Source of the DNA: Hydrogenophaga sp. BPS33
GTDB lineage: Bacteria; Pseudomonadota; Gammaproteobacteria; Burkholderiales; Burkholderiaceae_C
Length of the DNA: 64,000 bases
Assembly: GCF_009859475.1 (NCBI RefSeq)
Contig: NZ_CP044549.1
Span: 186,001-250,000 of the forward strand
Direction: 5' to 3'
Shown here: positions 42,879-52,163 of the stretch, piece after piece
Numbering within the stretch: position 1 is the first letter of the stretch
How the letters are laid out: each line of letters opens with the position of its first letter
The notes under the pieces: generated by a model
The model's input: only the letters and a program-made list of their open reading frames with translations
What the model was told of the DNA's origin: nothing
Database searches by the model: none
Made by a program: the position numbers and the translations under genes

Positions 42879-42915
42879 GGGCTGTTCATCCTGCGCGGTT
42901 GAACAGCCCTTTTTT
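42879..42915 (+). terminator. Intrinsic terminator between potF and potG
   Basis: GGGCTGTTCA (42879-42888) pairs with TGAACAGCCC (42900-42909) over an 11-base loop and is followed by TTTTTT (42910-42915). Read-through would be partial, so the binding protein would be made in excess over the membrane subunits, a common arrangement in ABC importers. Confidence 0.85.
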
Positions 42916-42945
42916 GTTGATCAAGACAAAGAAGAAACGGAATTC

Positions 42946-44043
<1,098 letters not shown>

Positions 44044-44045
44044 TC

Positions 44046-44957
44046 ATGGCCATGAACCTCCCCATTCCCGGCAAACGCTTCGTGATCGGCGTGCCCTATG
44101 TGTGGCTGCTGCTCTTCTTCTTTTTGCCCTTCCTGATCCTGCTGTACATCAGCTTCGTCGACATGGGTGGCGACATCAGCCCGTTCAAGCCGATCTGGGA
44201 CCCGGTCACCGGCATCCTGAGCCTGAAGTACGAGAACTACCTGTCGATCTTCCGCACGGAAGAGGGCGCGCCGCTGTTCCGCACGCTCTACATCGACGCG
44301 TACCTGCGCTCGATCTGGTACGCCTTGTGCACGGCCATCCTGTGCCTGGTGATCGGCTATCCGTTCGCCTATTTCATTGCGCGCTCGCCGGCCAGCGTGC
44401 GCCCGGCCCTGCTGCTGATGGTGATGCTGCCGTTCTGGACCTCGTTCCTGCTGCGCGTCTACGCCTGGAAGGGCATCCTGGCCGACCAGGGCGTGCTCAA
44501 CCGTTTCATGATGACGCTGGGCATCACCAGCGAACCCATTCCCATGCTGTACACCAACGTGTCGATGCTGATCGGCATGACCTACGTGTACCTGCCCTTC
44601 ATGATCCTGCCGCTCTACGCCAACCTGGTGAAGATGGACTTTCGTCTGCTGGAAGCCGCGTACGACCTCGGCACCTCGCCGTTCAAGGCGTTCTGGCTGA
44701 TCACCGTGCCTTTGTCCAAGGCCGGCATCATCGCCGGCTTCATGCTGGTGTTCATTCCTTGCGTCGGCGAGTTCGTGATTCCTTCGCTGCTGGGCGGGCC
44801 GGAGAACCTGATGATCGGGCGCGTGGTGTGGGACGAGATGTTCACCGCCAACGACTGGCCGCGCGCCACCGCGCTGGCGGTGGTGATGATCGCCCTGATC
44901 GTGATACCGCTGGCGGTGTATTACCACTACAGCTCGGACCCGAGCGAGAAGCGCTGA
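44046..44957 (+). CDS. potH: Polyamine ABC transporter permease PotH/PotB
   Basis: A 303-residue inner-membrane permease with about six hydrophobic helices. The cytoplasmic EAA loop is seen as LLEAAYDLGTSPFKAFWLITVPLSKAGIIAG. The N-terminus VPYVWLLLFFFLPFLILLYISF and PFWTSFLLRVYAWKGIL are typical of PotH. Its start follows the potG stop by 2 bases, and potI begins 13 bases after its end. Confidence 0.93.
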   Translation: MAMNLPIPGKRFVIGVPYVWLLLFFFLPFLILLYISFVDMGGDISPFKPIWDPVTGILSLKYENYLSIFRTEEGAPLFRTLYIDAYLRSIWYALCTAILCLVIGYPFAYFIARSPASVRPALLLMVMLPFWTSFLLRVYAWKGILADQGVLNRFMMTLGITSEPIPMLYTNVSMLIGMTYVYLPFMILPLYANLVKMDFRLLEAAYDLGTSPFKAFWLITVPLSKAGIIAGFMLVFIPCVGEFVIPSLLGGPENLMIGRVVWDEMFTANDWPRATALAVVMIALIVIPLAVYYHYSSDPSEKR

Positions 44958-44970
44958 AGGAGGCGAGACC

Positions 44971-45807
44971 ATGAAACAAGTTCTCGAAAGACATTTCGGC
45001 AAGTTCTGGCTCGTGCTGGTGTACGCCTTCCTGTACCTGCCGCTGGTGTTCATGATCGTGTTCTCGTTCAACAGCACGCGGCAGGACGCGCGCTTCACCG
45101 GCTTCTCGCTGCGCTGGTACGAGGCGCTCACGCGCGACACCAAGATCGTCGAAGGCTTCTGGCTGTCGCTGAAGGTGGCGGCCATCACCGGGCTGCTGTC
45201 GGCCGTGCTGGCGACGTTCGCGGCCTTCGTGCTGGTGCGCTACCGCCGCTTCCTGGGCCGCACCATCTTCAGCGGCATGGTCAACGCGCCGCTGGTGATG
45301 CCCGAGGTGATCATCGGCCTGTCGCTGCTGCTGCTGGCGGTGGGCGCGCAGAACTTCTTCGGCTGGCCGCAGCGCGGCATGCTCACCATCATCATGGGCC
45401 ACACCTTGCTGGGCATGGCCTATGGTGTGGTGGTGATCCAGTCGCGCCTGTCCGACATGGACCGCTCGATCGAAGACGCCGCCATGGACCTGGGCGCCAA
45501 GCCGCACCAGGTGTTCTTCCTGATCACGCTGCCCAACATCTTCCAGGCCCTGCTGGCGGCTTTCCTGCTGGCGTTCACGCTCTCGTTCGACGACGTGGTG
45601 ATTTCCGAATTCCTCTCGGGGCCGGGGGTCAGCACCTTGCCGCAGGTGATCTTCGGTTACGCGCGGCGCGGCATCAACCCGACCATCTACGCGGCGGCCA
45701 CGCTGCTGATCGTGGCGGTGACGGTCGTGATCGTGAGTTACGCGGTTTGGGTCGCGCGCTCCACGCGCAAGCGCGAGCGCGAGATCGCGGCGGCGTTGCG
45801 CAGCTGA
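44971..45807 (+). CDS. potI: Polyamine ABC transporter permease PotI/PotC
   Basis: A 278-residue permease, the partner of PotH, with about six membrane helices starting FWLVLVYAFLYLPLVFMIVFSFNSTR. Its EAA loop reads IEDAAMDLGAKPHQVFFLITLPNIFQALLAA, and TLSFDDVVISEFLSGPGVSTLP is the PotC/PotI hallmark. GGAGG lies before the ATG. A strong terminator follows 48 bases downstream, ending potFGHI. Confidence 0.93.
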   Translation: MKQVLERHFGKFWLVLVYAFLYLPLVFMIVFSFNSTRQDARFTGFSLRWYEALTRDTKIVEGFWLSLKVAAITGLLSAVLATFAAFVLVRYRRFLGRTIFSGMVNAPLVMPEVIIGLSLLLLAVGAQNFFGWPQRGMLTIIMGHTLLGMAYGVVVIQSRLSDMDRSIEDAAMDLGAKPHQVFFLITLPNIFQALLAAFLLAFTLSFDDVVISEFLSGPGVSTLPQVIFGYARRGINPTIYAAATLLIVAVTVVIVSYAVWVARSTRKREREIAAALRS

Positions 45808-45855
45808 GGAGGTGCTCGGCAGGCGCTTGTGACACCTGGCGCGATCGCGGACCCA

Positions 45856-45879
45856 GGCCACCTTCGGGTGGCCTTTTTT
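45856..45879 (+). terminator. Intrinsic terminator after potI
   Basis: GGCCACC (45856-45862) and GGTGGCC (45867-45873) form a perfect stem with a TTCG tetraloop, followed by six T residues (45874-45879). It ends the potFGHI transcript. The remaining bases to 46034 hold no supported gene and must contain the puuC promoter. Confidence 0.9.
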
Positions 45880-46034
45880 CGGGTAGCAGCCGCTGGATCG
45901 CGGCGCCTCAGGGAAATTGGATACGCGAGATCCCGGGAATCGGGCGTAGCATGGGGCCACGCACGCATCTTCTCCGGTCGGACTGAGTTCCTCGAGTGGC
46001 TCAGGCGGGCGGGGCCCACTTCTCCTACGCCACC

Positions 46035-47531
46035 ATGAGCACCTCTTCGCCCCAGGCAACCTCCCTCTCTTTCGACGGCCGTGCCTTCATCAACGGCGAG
46101 CGCATCGCCGCGCGCGACGGCCAGACCTTTGATTGCATTTCCCCCGTCGACGGCCGTCTGCTCACCGCCGTGGCGCGCTGCGGCGAGGCCGACATCGATG
46201 CTGCCGTGGCCGCTGCACGCGCCGCGTTTGAGGACCGCCGCTGGAGCGGCATGGCACCCGCCAAGCGCAAGCGCGTGATGATCCAGTTCGCCGAGCAGCT
46301 CATCGCCCATGCCGACGAACTGGCGTTGACCGAAACGCTGGACATGGGCAAGCCGGTGCAGTACGCGCGCAGCGTGGACGTGAACAGCGCGGCCAACTGC
46401 CTGCGCTGGTACGGCGAAGCGGTGGACAAGGTGTACGACGAGATCGCGCCCACGCCGGACACGGCGCTGGCCCTGATCACGCGCGAGCCGGTGGGTGTGG
46501 TCGGTGTGATCGTGCCTTGGAACTACCCCATGATCATGGCGGCCTGGAAGATCGCGCCGGCGTTGGCGGCCGGCAATTCGGTGGTGTTGAAGCCGAGCGA
46601 AAAGAGCCCGTTGACCGCATTGCGCCTGGCCGAGCTGGCCCTGGCCGCCGGCATTCCGCCCGGTGTGTTCAACGTGGTGCCGGGCTTTGGCGCTGAGGTC
46701 GGCAGCCCGCTCGCGCTGCACATGGATGTGGACTGCATCGCCTTTACCGGCAGCACGCGCGTGGGCAAGCAGATCCACGTGATGGCCGGGCAAAGCAACC
46801 TGAAGCGCGCGTGGACCGAACTCGGCGGCAAGTCGCCCAACATCGTGTTCGCGGATTGCCCGGACCTGGACCGGGCGGTGGAGGCGGCGGTGGGCAGCAT
46901 CTTCTTCAACCAGGGCGAGAGCTGCAATGCGCCCTCGCGGCTGTTCGTCGAGGCGTCCATCAAGGAGGCGTTTCTGGAGAAGGCCTTGAAGCTGGTGCCT
47001 CAGTACCAGCCAGGCAACCCGCTGGACAAGCGCACGGTGATGGGGGCGATCGTCGACCGCACCCAGCTCGACACCGTGCTGCGCTACATCGACAGCGGCC
47101 AGCAGGAAGGGGCGACGCTGCTCGCGGGTGGGGCGGCCGTGGAGCCGGTGAAGGGTGGGCTTTATGTGCAACCCACCATCTTCGATGGCGTGAAGAACAC
47201 CATGACGATCGCGCGCGAGGAGATTTTTGGCCCTGTGTTGTCGGTGCTGTCGTTCACCGACGCGGCCGACGTGGTGCGGCAGGCCAACAGCAACATCTAC
47301 GGCCTGCAGGCCGCGGTGTGGACGCGCGACATCAACAAGGCGCACGGCGTGGCGCGGGCCTTGCGCGCGGGCACCGTGCACGTGAACCAGTACGACGAGG
47401 ACGACATCACGGTGCCGTTCGGGGGCTTCAAGCAGAGCGGCGTGGGGCGGGACAAATCGCTGCACGCGTTCGACAAGTACACCGAGACGAAGACCACCTG
47501 GATACGCATTGACTCCCCCCTGCACCGCTGA
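46035..47531 (+). CDS. puuC: Gamma-glutamyl-gamma-aminobutyraldehyde dehydrogenase
   Basis: A 498-residue NAD(P)-dependent aldehyde dehydrogenase that oxidises the gamma-glutamyl-aminobutyraldehyde made by PuuB (or 4-aminobutyraldehyde made by SpuC). The cofactor region VIVPWNYPMIMAAWKIAPALAAGN, the glutamate in ELGGKSPN and the nucleophile Cys297 in GESCNAPSR are present, as is PFGGFKQSGVGRDKS. ATG 46035 is preferred to an ORF start 13 codons earlier. Its last residues and stop (SPLHR) fall in the dispersed repeat found also at copA and acvB. Other ALDH substrates are possible. Confidence 0.87.
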   Translation: MSTSSPQATSLSFDGRAFINGERIAARDGQTFDCISPVDGRLLTAVARCGEADIDAAVAAARAAFEDRRWSGMAPAKRKRVMIQFAEQLIAHADELALTETLDMGKPVQYARSVDVNSAANCLRWYGEAVDKVYDEIAPTPDTALALITREPVGVVGVIVPWNYPMIMAAWKIAPALAAGNSVVLKPSEKSPLTALRLAELALAAGIPPGVFNVVPGFGAEVGSPLALHMDVDCIAFTGSTRVGKQIHVMAGQSNLKRAWTELGGKSPNIVFADCPDLDRAVEAAVGSIFFNQGESCNAPSRLFVEASIKEAFLEKALKLVPQYQPGNPLDKRTVMGAIVDRTQLDTVLRYIDSGQQEGATLLAGGAAVEPVKGGLYVQPTIFDGVKNTMTIAREEIFGPVLSVLSFTDAADVVRQANSNIYGLQAAVWTRDINKAHGVARALRAGTVHVNQYDEDDITVPFGGFKQSGVGRDKSLHAFDKYTETKTTWIRIDSPLHR

Positions 47532-47580
47532 CGCGGTTTCCCCCAGAGGGGGACGGCTCTGGCGGCCCGGCAGAGCCGGT
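47513..47580 (+). repeat. Dispersed GC-rich repeat, copy B (overlaps puuC 3' end)
   Basis: A diverged copy of the element at 29619 and 57916, reading CCCCCCTGCACCGCTGACGC across 47515-47534. It encodes the final residues SPLHR and the stop of puuC. CCCCC...GGGGG and GGCTCTG...CAGAGCC hairpins follow. Confidence 0.7.
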
Positions 47581-47642
47581 TCCGCGGAGCCACTGGAACA
47601 GACACTTCGCGCCGCCATGCGCACATTTGAAGGAGATCTGGC

Positions 47643-48950
47643 ATGAACGCACCGCAGACATCCGAGAGCCTGCACGCGCCGCACACCAACGCGGCCTGGC
47701 ACGCGCGCCGCCTGGCGGCCACGCCGCGCGGTGTCGGGGTGTTCGGCGACTTCTTCATCGAGCGGGCGAAGAACGCCGAGTTGTGGGACATCGAGGGACG
47801 GCGCTTCATCGACTTTGCGGGCGGCATCGCGGTGCTCAACACCGGCCATGTGCACCCGAAGGTGCAGGCCGCGATCGCGGCGCAGCTGCAGCGTTTCACG
47901 CACAGTTGTTACCAGGTGGTGCCTTACACCGAGTACGTGGCGCTGGCCGAGCGCATCAACGCGATCGTGCCGATCGAGGGGCCGATGAAGACCGCGTTCT
48001 TCTCCACCGGCGCGGAGGCGATCGAGAACGCGGTGAAGATCGCGCGCTCGGCCACCGGGCGCTCGGGGATCATCGCCTTCGGCGGCGCGTTCCACGGGCG
48101 CAGCCTGTTCTCGGTGGCGCTCACCGGCAAGGTGCAGCCGTACAAGGCGGGCTTCGGCCCGTTCCCACCCGAGATCTACCACGTGCCGTTTCCCGCGGAT
48201 GGCACCGCGCTGGCCGAGGCGCAACACGCGATGGCGCAGCTGTTCAAGTGCGACATCGAAGCTTCGCGCGTGGCGGCCATCGTGTTCGAGCCGGTGCAGG
48301 GCGAGGGCGGTTTCAACGTGATCCAGAAGGAGGCCGTGCAATGGCTGCGCGCGCTGTGCGACGAGCACGGCATTCTGCTGGTGGCCGACGAAGTGCAGAC
48401 AGGCTTTGCGCGCACCGGAAGGATGTTCGCGATGGAGCATTTCGGCGTGCAGCCCGACCTCATGACGCTGGCGAAAAGCATGGCGGGCGGTACCACGCTG
48501 TCGGCCGTGTGCGGCCGGGCGGCTGTCATGGACGGCCCGGCGCCCGGCGGACTGGGTGGCACCTACGCGGGCAACCCGCTGGCGGTTGCGGCGGCGCACG
48601 CGGTGCTCGATGTGATGGCCGAGGAGCAGCTGCCGGCGCGTGCGCAGAAACTCGGAGACCAGCTCATGGCCCACCTGCTCACGACGCGCGCGCAGCACAA
48701 GCGCATGGGCGATGTGCGCGGCCTGGGGGCGATGGTGGCCTGCGAGTTTGTGGACGCCGCCACCGGTGCGCCCGACGCCGAGACCACGAAGCAGGTGCAG
48801 ATGGCCGCTCTGAAACGCGGACTGTTGCTGCTGACCTGCGGTGTGTACGGCAACGTGATCCGCTTCCTGTTCCCGCTCACCATCGAAGACTGCGTGTTCG
48901 CCGAAGGCCTGGCCGCGTTCGACGCGGCGCTGGCCGAGGTGCTCGCTTGA
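47643..48950 (+). CDS. gabT: 4-aminobutyrate aminotransferase
   Basis: A 435-residue class III aminotransferase (GABA to succinate semialdehyde). FAGGIAVLNTGHVHPKV, FFSTGAEAIENAVKIAR, GGAFHGRSLFSVALTGKV, VADEVQTGFARTGRMFAME and the PLP Lys278 in LAKSMAGGTTLSAVCG match GabT/PuuE. GGAG lies before the ATG. It receives GABA from PuuD. A succinate-semialdehyde dehydrogenase gene to complete the route is not visible in the window. A glutamine-synthetase-like gene follows. Confidence 0.92.
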   Translation: MNAPQTSESLHAPHTNAAWHARRLAATPRGVGVFGDFFIERAKNAELWDIEGRRFIDFAGGIAVLNTGHVHPKVQAAIAAQLQRFTHSCYQVVPYTEYVALAERINAIVPIEGPMKTAFFSTGAEAIENAVKIARSATGRSGIIAFGGAFHGRSLFSVALTGKVQPYKAGFGPFPPEIYHVPFPADGTALAEAQHAMAQLFKCDIEASRVAAIVFEPVQGEGGFNVIQKEAVQWLRALCDEHGILLVADEVQTGFARTGRMFAMEHFGVQPDLMTLAKSMAGGTTLSAVCGRAAVMDGPAPGGLGGTYAGNPLAVAAAHAVLDVMAEEQLPARAQKLGDQLMAHLLTTRAQHKRMGDVRGLGAMVACEFVDAATGAPDAETTKQVQMAALKRGLLLLTCGVYGNVIRFLFPLTIEDCVFAEGLAAFDAALAEVLA

Positions 48951-49011
48951 GTGCCGCCCGGCCGCTCCGAAGGCGCTCAGCCCCACAGCGCGCAGCACGG
49001 AGGGCAGTCCA

Positions 49012-50385
49012 TTGAGTACGGCGCCCGCCCATGCCGCTGCACCGCCGGCCGAGGGCTGGCTGGCCGCTCGCGTGGATGCCTTGCGCGCGCAAGGCATCCA
49101 CTCGGTGCTGGCCACGTTCACCGACCTGCTCGGCGCGCCCAAGGGCAAGCTGGTGCCGCTGGACCGCCTGGCCCATGCCATGGACGTGGGCGCGGGTTTC
49201 TCGGGCCCGAGCATCGCCGGCACGGGCCTGCCGCGCATGGGCGCGCGCAGCGAGTACATGGGCCGCGTGCGGCCGCAGAGCCTGCAAGCCCTGCCTTTCA
49301 TGCCGGGCGTGGCGCACGCGGTGTGTGACGGTTTCGCCGGGGGCGAGCCCTTGGACACCTGTTCGCGCCAGGTGCTGCTGCGCCAGGTCGCGCGGCTCCA
49401 GCAGGAACGGGGCTGGACCTTGTGGGTTGACATCGAGCCCGAGTTCTTTCTGCTGCAACGCGACGCGCAGGGCCAGTGGGGCGTGGCCGATGGCGATGAC
49501 CGCCTGGCCAAACCCTCTTACGACCTGCAGGCGTTGGGCCGCAATCTGGGCTTTCTGGAGGCCATGCGCCAGACGCTGGTCGCGCTGGGTTTTGCGCTGG
49601 AGCAGATCGACCACGAAGACGCGCGCGGCCAGTACGAGATCAACTACCGGCACGACCACGCCCTGGCCGCGGCCGACCGCTACCAGCTCTTCAAACTGGC
49701 CGCGCAGGCGGTGGCGCAGCAGCATGGCATGGTGTTCTCGACCATGCCCAAACCGCTGGCGCAGGCACCGGGCAGCGGCCTGCATTTCCACCTGAGCCTG
49801 ACCGACGCGCACGGCCACGCGGTGATGGCGGATCCGGCCGGTGCGTTGGGCCTGAGCGAAACCGGCCACCGCTTCGCCGCCGGCCTGCTGCACCACGCCG
49901 ACGCCCTGGCCGCGCTCTGCGCGCCGACGGTGAACAGCTACAAGCGCCTGGCCGCGAGCCGCAGCGCCTCGGGCACCACGTGGTCGCCGGTGTGGAAGGC
50001 CGTGGGCGAGAACAACCGCACTTGCCTGGTGCGCAGCGTGGCCGGGCGCATCGAGTGGCGTTTGCCCGACCCGTCGTGCAACGTGTACGCGGCGATCGCC
50101 GCCACGCTGGCGGCGGGTGTGTCGGGCATCGACCAGTCCTTGCCGCCCGTGGCACCTTGCGCGCAGGACCTGTACGAAGCCCATGCGCGCGGCGCCGAGA
50201 TGCCCGCGCGCCTGCCGCGCGATCTGTGGGCCGCGCTGGAGGCCCTGTCGCAAGACGGCGCCTTGCGCGAGGCCGTGGGGTTGGCGTTCTGCGAGCAGTT
50301 CCTGCAGCTCAAGCGCGACGAATGGGTGGCGTGGAGCCAGCAGGTGAGCGACTGGGAGTTGCAGCGTTACGCCGACGCCGGGTGA
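49012..50385 (+). CDS. Glutamine-synthetase-family protein (second copy, type III/GlnT-like), TTG start
   Basis: A 457-residue GS-fold ligase distinct from puuA. Catalytic blocks are intact (DIEPEFFLL, RGQYEINYRH, GSGLHFHLSL, NSYKRL, IEWRLPDPSCNVYAAIAATLAAG). The start is a TTG at 49012 with GGAGGG 7 bases upstream; no better ATG exists nearby. The N-terminal ATFTDLLGAPKGKLVPL resembles GlnT and gamma-glutamylamide synthetases, which join glutamate to other amines. Lying downstream of gabT, it probably makes gamma-glutamyl-polyamine or -amine, extending the substrate range beyond putrescine. The exact amine is unknown. Confidence 0.8.
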   Translation: MSTAPAHAAAPPAEGWLAARVDALRAQGIHSVLATFTDLLGAPKGKLVPLDRLAHAMDVGAGFSGPSIAGTGLPRMGARSEYMGRVRPQSLQALPFMPGVAHAVCDGFAGGEPLDTCSRQVLLRQVARLQQERGWTLWVDIEPEFFLLQRDAQGQWGVADGDDRLAKPSYDLQALGRNLGFLEAMRQTLVALGFALEQIDHEDARGQYEINYRHDHALAAADRYQLFKLAAQAVAQQHGMVFSTMPKPLAQAPGSGLHFHLSLTDAHGHAVMADPAGALGLSETGHRFAAGLLHHADALAALCAPTVNSYKRLAASRSASGTTWSPVWKAVGENNRTCLVRSVAGRIEWRLPDPSCNVYAAIAATLAAGVSGIDQSLPPVAPCAQDLYEAHARGAEMPARLPRDLWAALEALSQDGALREAVGLAFCEQFLQLKRDEWVAWSQQVSDWELQRYADAG

Positions 50386-50417
50386 GCACGTGCCCGGTTT
50401 CGGGATAATTCCGCACC

Positions 50418-51164
50418 TTGAGCACCTCCCTCCCACCCTCGACGTCGCCCAGGACCTGGACCAAGTCCGCCGACCGGCCGCTGCGCAGCCGGTCGCATTC
50501 GCTGGGCATCTGGATCTTTGCCCATGTGCTGGGCGTGCCGGTGCCCTGGCGCGCGGTGCGCCAGACGGACGCCCGGGCCTTGCTGGCGTTTGAACACGGG
50601 CGCCTGCAGGCCCTGGCCGCGGCGGGTGAGCATGTGCCACCGGTGCTGGCGTTCGACGGCTTCTCGCTCACCACGGGTGACATCGGCGAGACCGTGGACT
50701 ACCAGCTGTACTGCATGCCCGAGGGCGAGCGCCTGCCGCTGATGTGCGCGGCCAGCGCCGACCTCGCGGCGTTCCACGCGCGCGGCCAGTGGCACGGCGG
50801 CGCGCAGCTTCGCAACACCACCTGGGACGGACAGCGTTTCGCGCGCCTGGACTTCGAGGAGCAGCTGCGCCCGGGCATGGCGCTGAGCACGGTGCAGGTC
50901 TACGATGTGCTGCAGATGCTGTTTTCACTGGCGCGTTTTCTGCAGCCGCTGGGGCCGAGCGCGGTGCTGGCGGTGCTGCAGGCGTACGATGCGGCAGGGC
51001 CGGGCGGCCCGGCGTTGCGCGGCTTCATCGCGCATCTGCTGCCGCGCCTGCAACGTGTGGCGCGCGTGGCGGCGTGGTCGAAGCGGCTGGACCGCTCGCG
51101 CGAGGTGATGCGCCTGCGCACCGTGCTGGAGGGCATGGCCGCGTTCGTCGCACAAAGAGCTTGA
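50418..51164 (+). CDS. Kinase-like protein (degenerate phosphotransferase fold), function unknown
   Basis: A 248-residue protein from a TTG start, chosen because it is the only early in-frame start; its true start is uncertain. It resembles small bacterial kinase-fold proteins: AFHARGQWHGGAQLRNTTWDGQRFARLDFEEQL carries a weak HG...N...DFE pattern of the catalytic and Mg-binding loops. No clear glycine loop or ATP-anchoring lysine is seen in the N-terminal lobe. It may be an aminoglycoside-phosphotransferase/Bud32-like pseudokinase. It follows the GS gene by 32 bases and precedes a DUF4256 gene by 15. Confidence 0.6.
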   Translation: MSTSLPPSTSPRTWTKSADRPLRSRSHSLGIWIFAHVLGVPVPWRAVRQTDARALLAFEHGRLQALAAAGEHVPPVLAFDGFSLTTGDIGETVDYQLYCMPEGERLPLMCAASADLAAFHARGQWHGGAQLRNTTWDGQRFARLDFEEQLRPGMALSTVQVYDVLQMLFSLARFLQPLGPSAVLAVLQAYDAAGPGGPALRGFIAHLLPRLQRVARVAAWSKRLDRSREVMRLRTVLEGMAAFVAQRA

Positions 51165-51179
51165 ACCCAAGGAGAGCCC

Positions 51180-51722
51180 ATGAAGGCAAAGGACCGTGAC
51201 GCGCTGCTCGAGACCCTGAAGACCCGCTTCGAGAAGCACATGCCGAGGCACAAGGGCGTGGCCTGGGCCGATGTGCAGGCACGGCTGCAAGCGCAGCCCA
51301 AGGCCTTGGCGTCCTTGCAGGCGATGGAGGACTCGGGCGGTGAGCCCGATGTGATCGCGCGCGACCCGTCGGGTTCGTTGACCTTCTGCGACTGCTCGGC
51401 CGAGAGCCCGGCGGGCCGGCGCAGCACCTGCTACGACCAGGCCGCGCGCGATGCGCGCAAGGAGCACAAACCCCAAAGCAGCGCGCAGGAGATGGCCAGC
51501 GAGATGGGCATCGCGCTGCTGACCGAAGCGCAATACCGCGCGCTGCAGACCCTGGGCGAGTTCGACCGCAAGACGTCGAGCTGGATCGAGACGCCGCCCG
51601 AGATGCGGGCACTGGGCGGGGCGCTGTTCTGCGACCGGCGCTATGGCCAGGTGTTCACGTACCACAACGGGGTGGAGTCGTACTACGCGGCGCGCGGGTT
51701 CCGGGGAGCGCTGCTGGTCTGA
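51180..51722 (+). CDS. DUF4256-family protein
   Basis: A 180-residue soluble protein resembling DUF4256: RFEKHMPRHKGVAWADVQARLQ, FCDCSAESPAGRRSTCYDQAA, TEAQYRALQTLGEFDRKTSSWIETPPEMRALGGALFCDRRYGQVF, and YHNGVESYYAARGFRG near the end. The function of the family is unknown to me. AAGGAG lies just before the ATG. It follows the kinase-like gene closely and ends 147 bases before hipB, where the base composition changes to AT-rich. Confidence 0.78.
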   Translation: MKAKDRDALLETLKTRFEKHMPRHKGVAWADVQARLQAQPKALASLQAMEDSGGEPDVIARDPSGSLTFCDCSAESPAGRRSTCYDQAARDARKEHKPQSSAQEMASEMGIALLTEAQYRALQTLGEFDRKTSSWIETPPEMRALGGALFCDRRYGQVFTYHNGVESYYAARGFRGALLV

Positions 51723-51777
51723 CGGCTGCCGGACAGATCGTGCAGCCCCATGGGGATGGTGTAGAAGGATTTTATTG

Positions 51778-51869
51778 ATGCTGTATTTGCTATAAGCTCA
51801 CGGTGCAGTTTTAGAAGCTGTGAGTGTAAGATCGCCAAATTGGTGTATTAAATATAGCAAATACAGCAT
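51778..51869. promoter_or_regulatory. Hip operator: 17-bp perfect inverted repeat upstream of and abutting hipB
   Basis: ATGCTGTATTTGCTATA (51778-51794) and its exact reverse complement TATAGCAAATACAGCAT (51853-51869) are separated by 58 bases, and the right copy ends immediately before the hipB ATG. The whole stretch is much richer in A and T than its surroundings. This is where HipB dimers would autoregulate the operon, with looping possible between the two sites. Confidence 0.75.
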
Positions 51870-52163
51870 ATGAAAAACCTGCCCGACGTGGGCCTCGCGC
51901 TGGCGCAATTGCGCAAGCAGCGTGGCCTGACCCAGACGGAGTTGGCCCGCTTGAGCGGCATGGGCCAGTCCACCTTGGCGCGTTTCGAGAAGGGCGGTGT
52001 TGCCGAGTTCGGTTCGCGCAAGCTGCTGCGTCTGCTGGAGGTGCTCGGCCATGAATTGAGCTTCACCCCGATGGAGCGCAGCAGCTTCACGCTCGACGAC
52101 GCGCTCGCACAGCGCCAGCGCAGCTTTTCCGGCGACGGCAACGGCGACGCAGTGGGTTCATGA
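51870..52163 (+). CDS. hipB: HipB-like antitoxin, XRE-family helix-turn-helix
   Basis: A 97-residue Cro/CI-type DNA-binding protein: LAQLRKQRGLTQTELARLSGMGQSTLARFEKGGVAEFGSRKLLRLLEVLGHEL, a typical XRE helix-turn-helix. A polar, disordered C-terminal tail (QRQRSFSGDGNGDAVGS) follows. It overlaps hipA by 4 bases. It should bind the inverted repeat upstream and neutralise HipA. No ribosome-binding site is clear, because the operator occupies that position. Confidence 0.85.
   Translation: MKNLPDVGLALAQLRKQRGLTQTELARLSGMGQSTLARFEKGGVAEFGSRKLLRLLEVLGHELSFTPMERSSFTLDDALAQRQRSFSGDGNGDAVGS

Noticed and set aside
45738..49511. 1257-codon minus-strand open frame
   Set aside because: It lies opposite puuC, gabT and the second GS gene. 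It has the repetitive Arg/His/Gln/Gly-rich composition of an antisense frame in GC-rich DNA and no recognisable domain.
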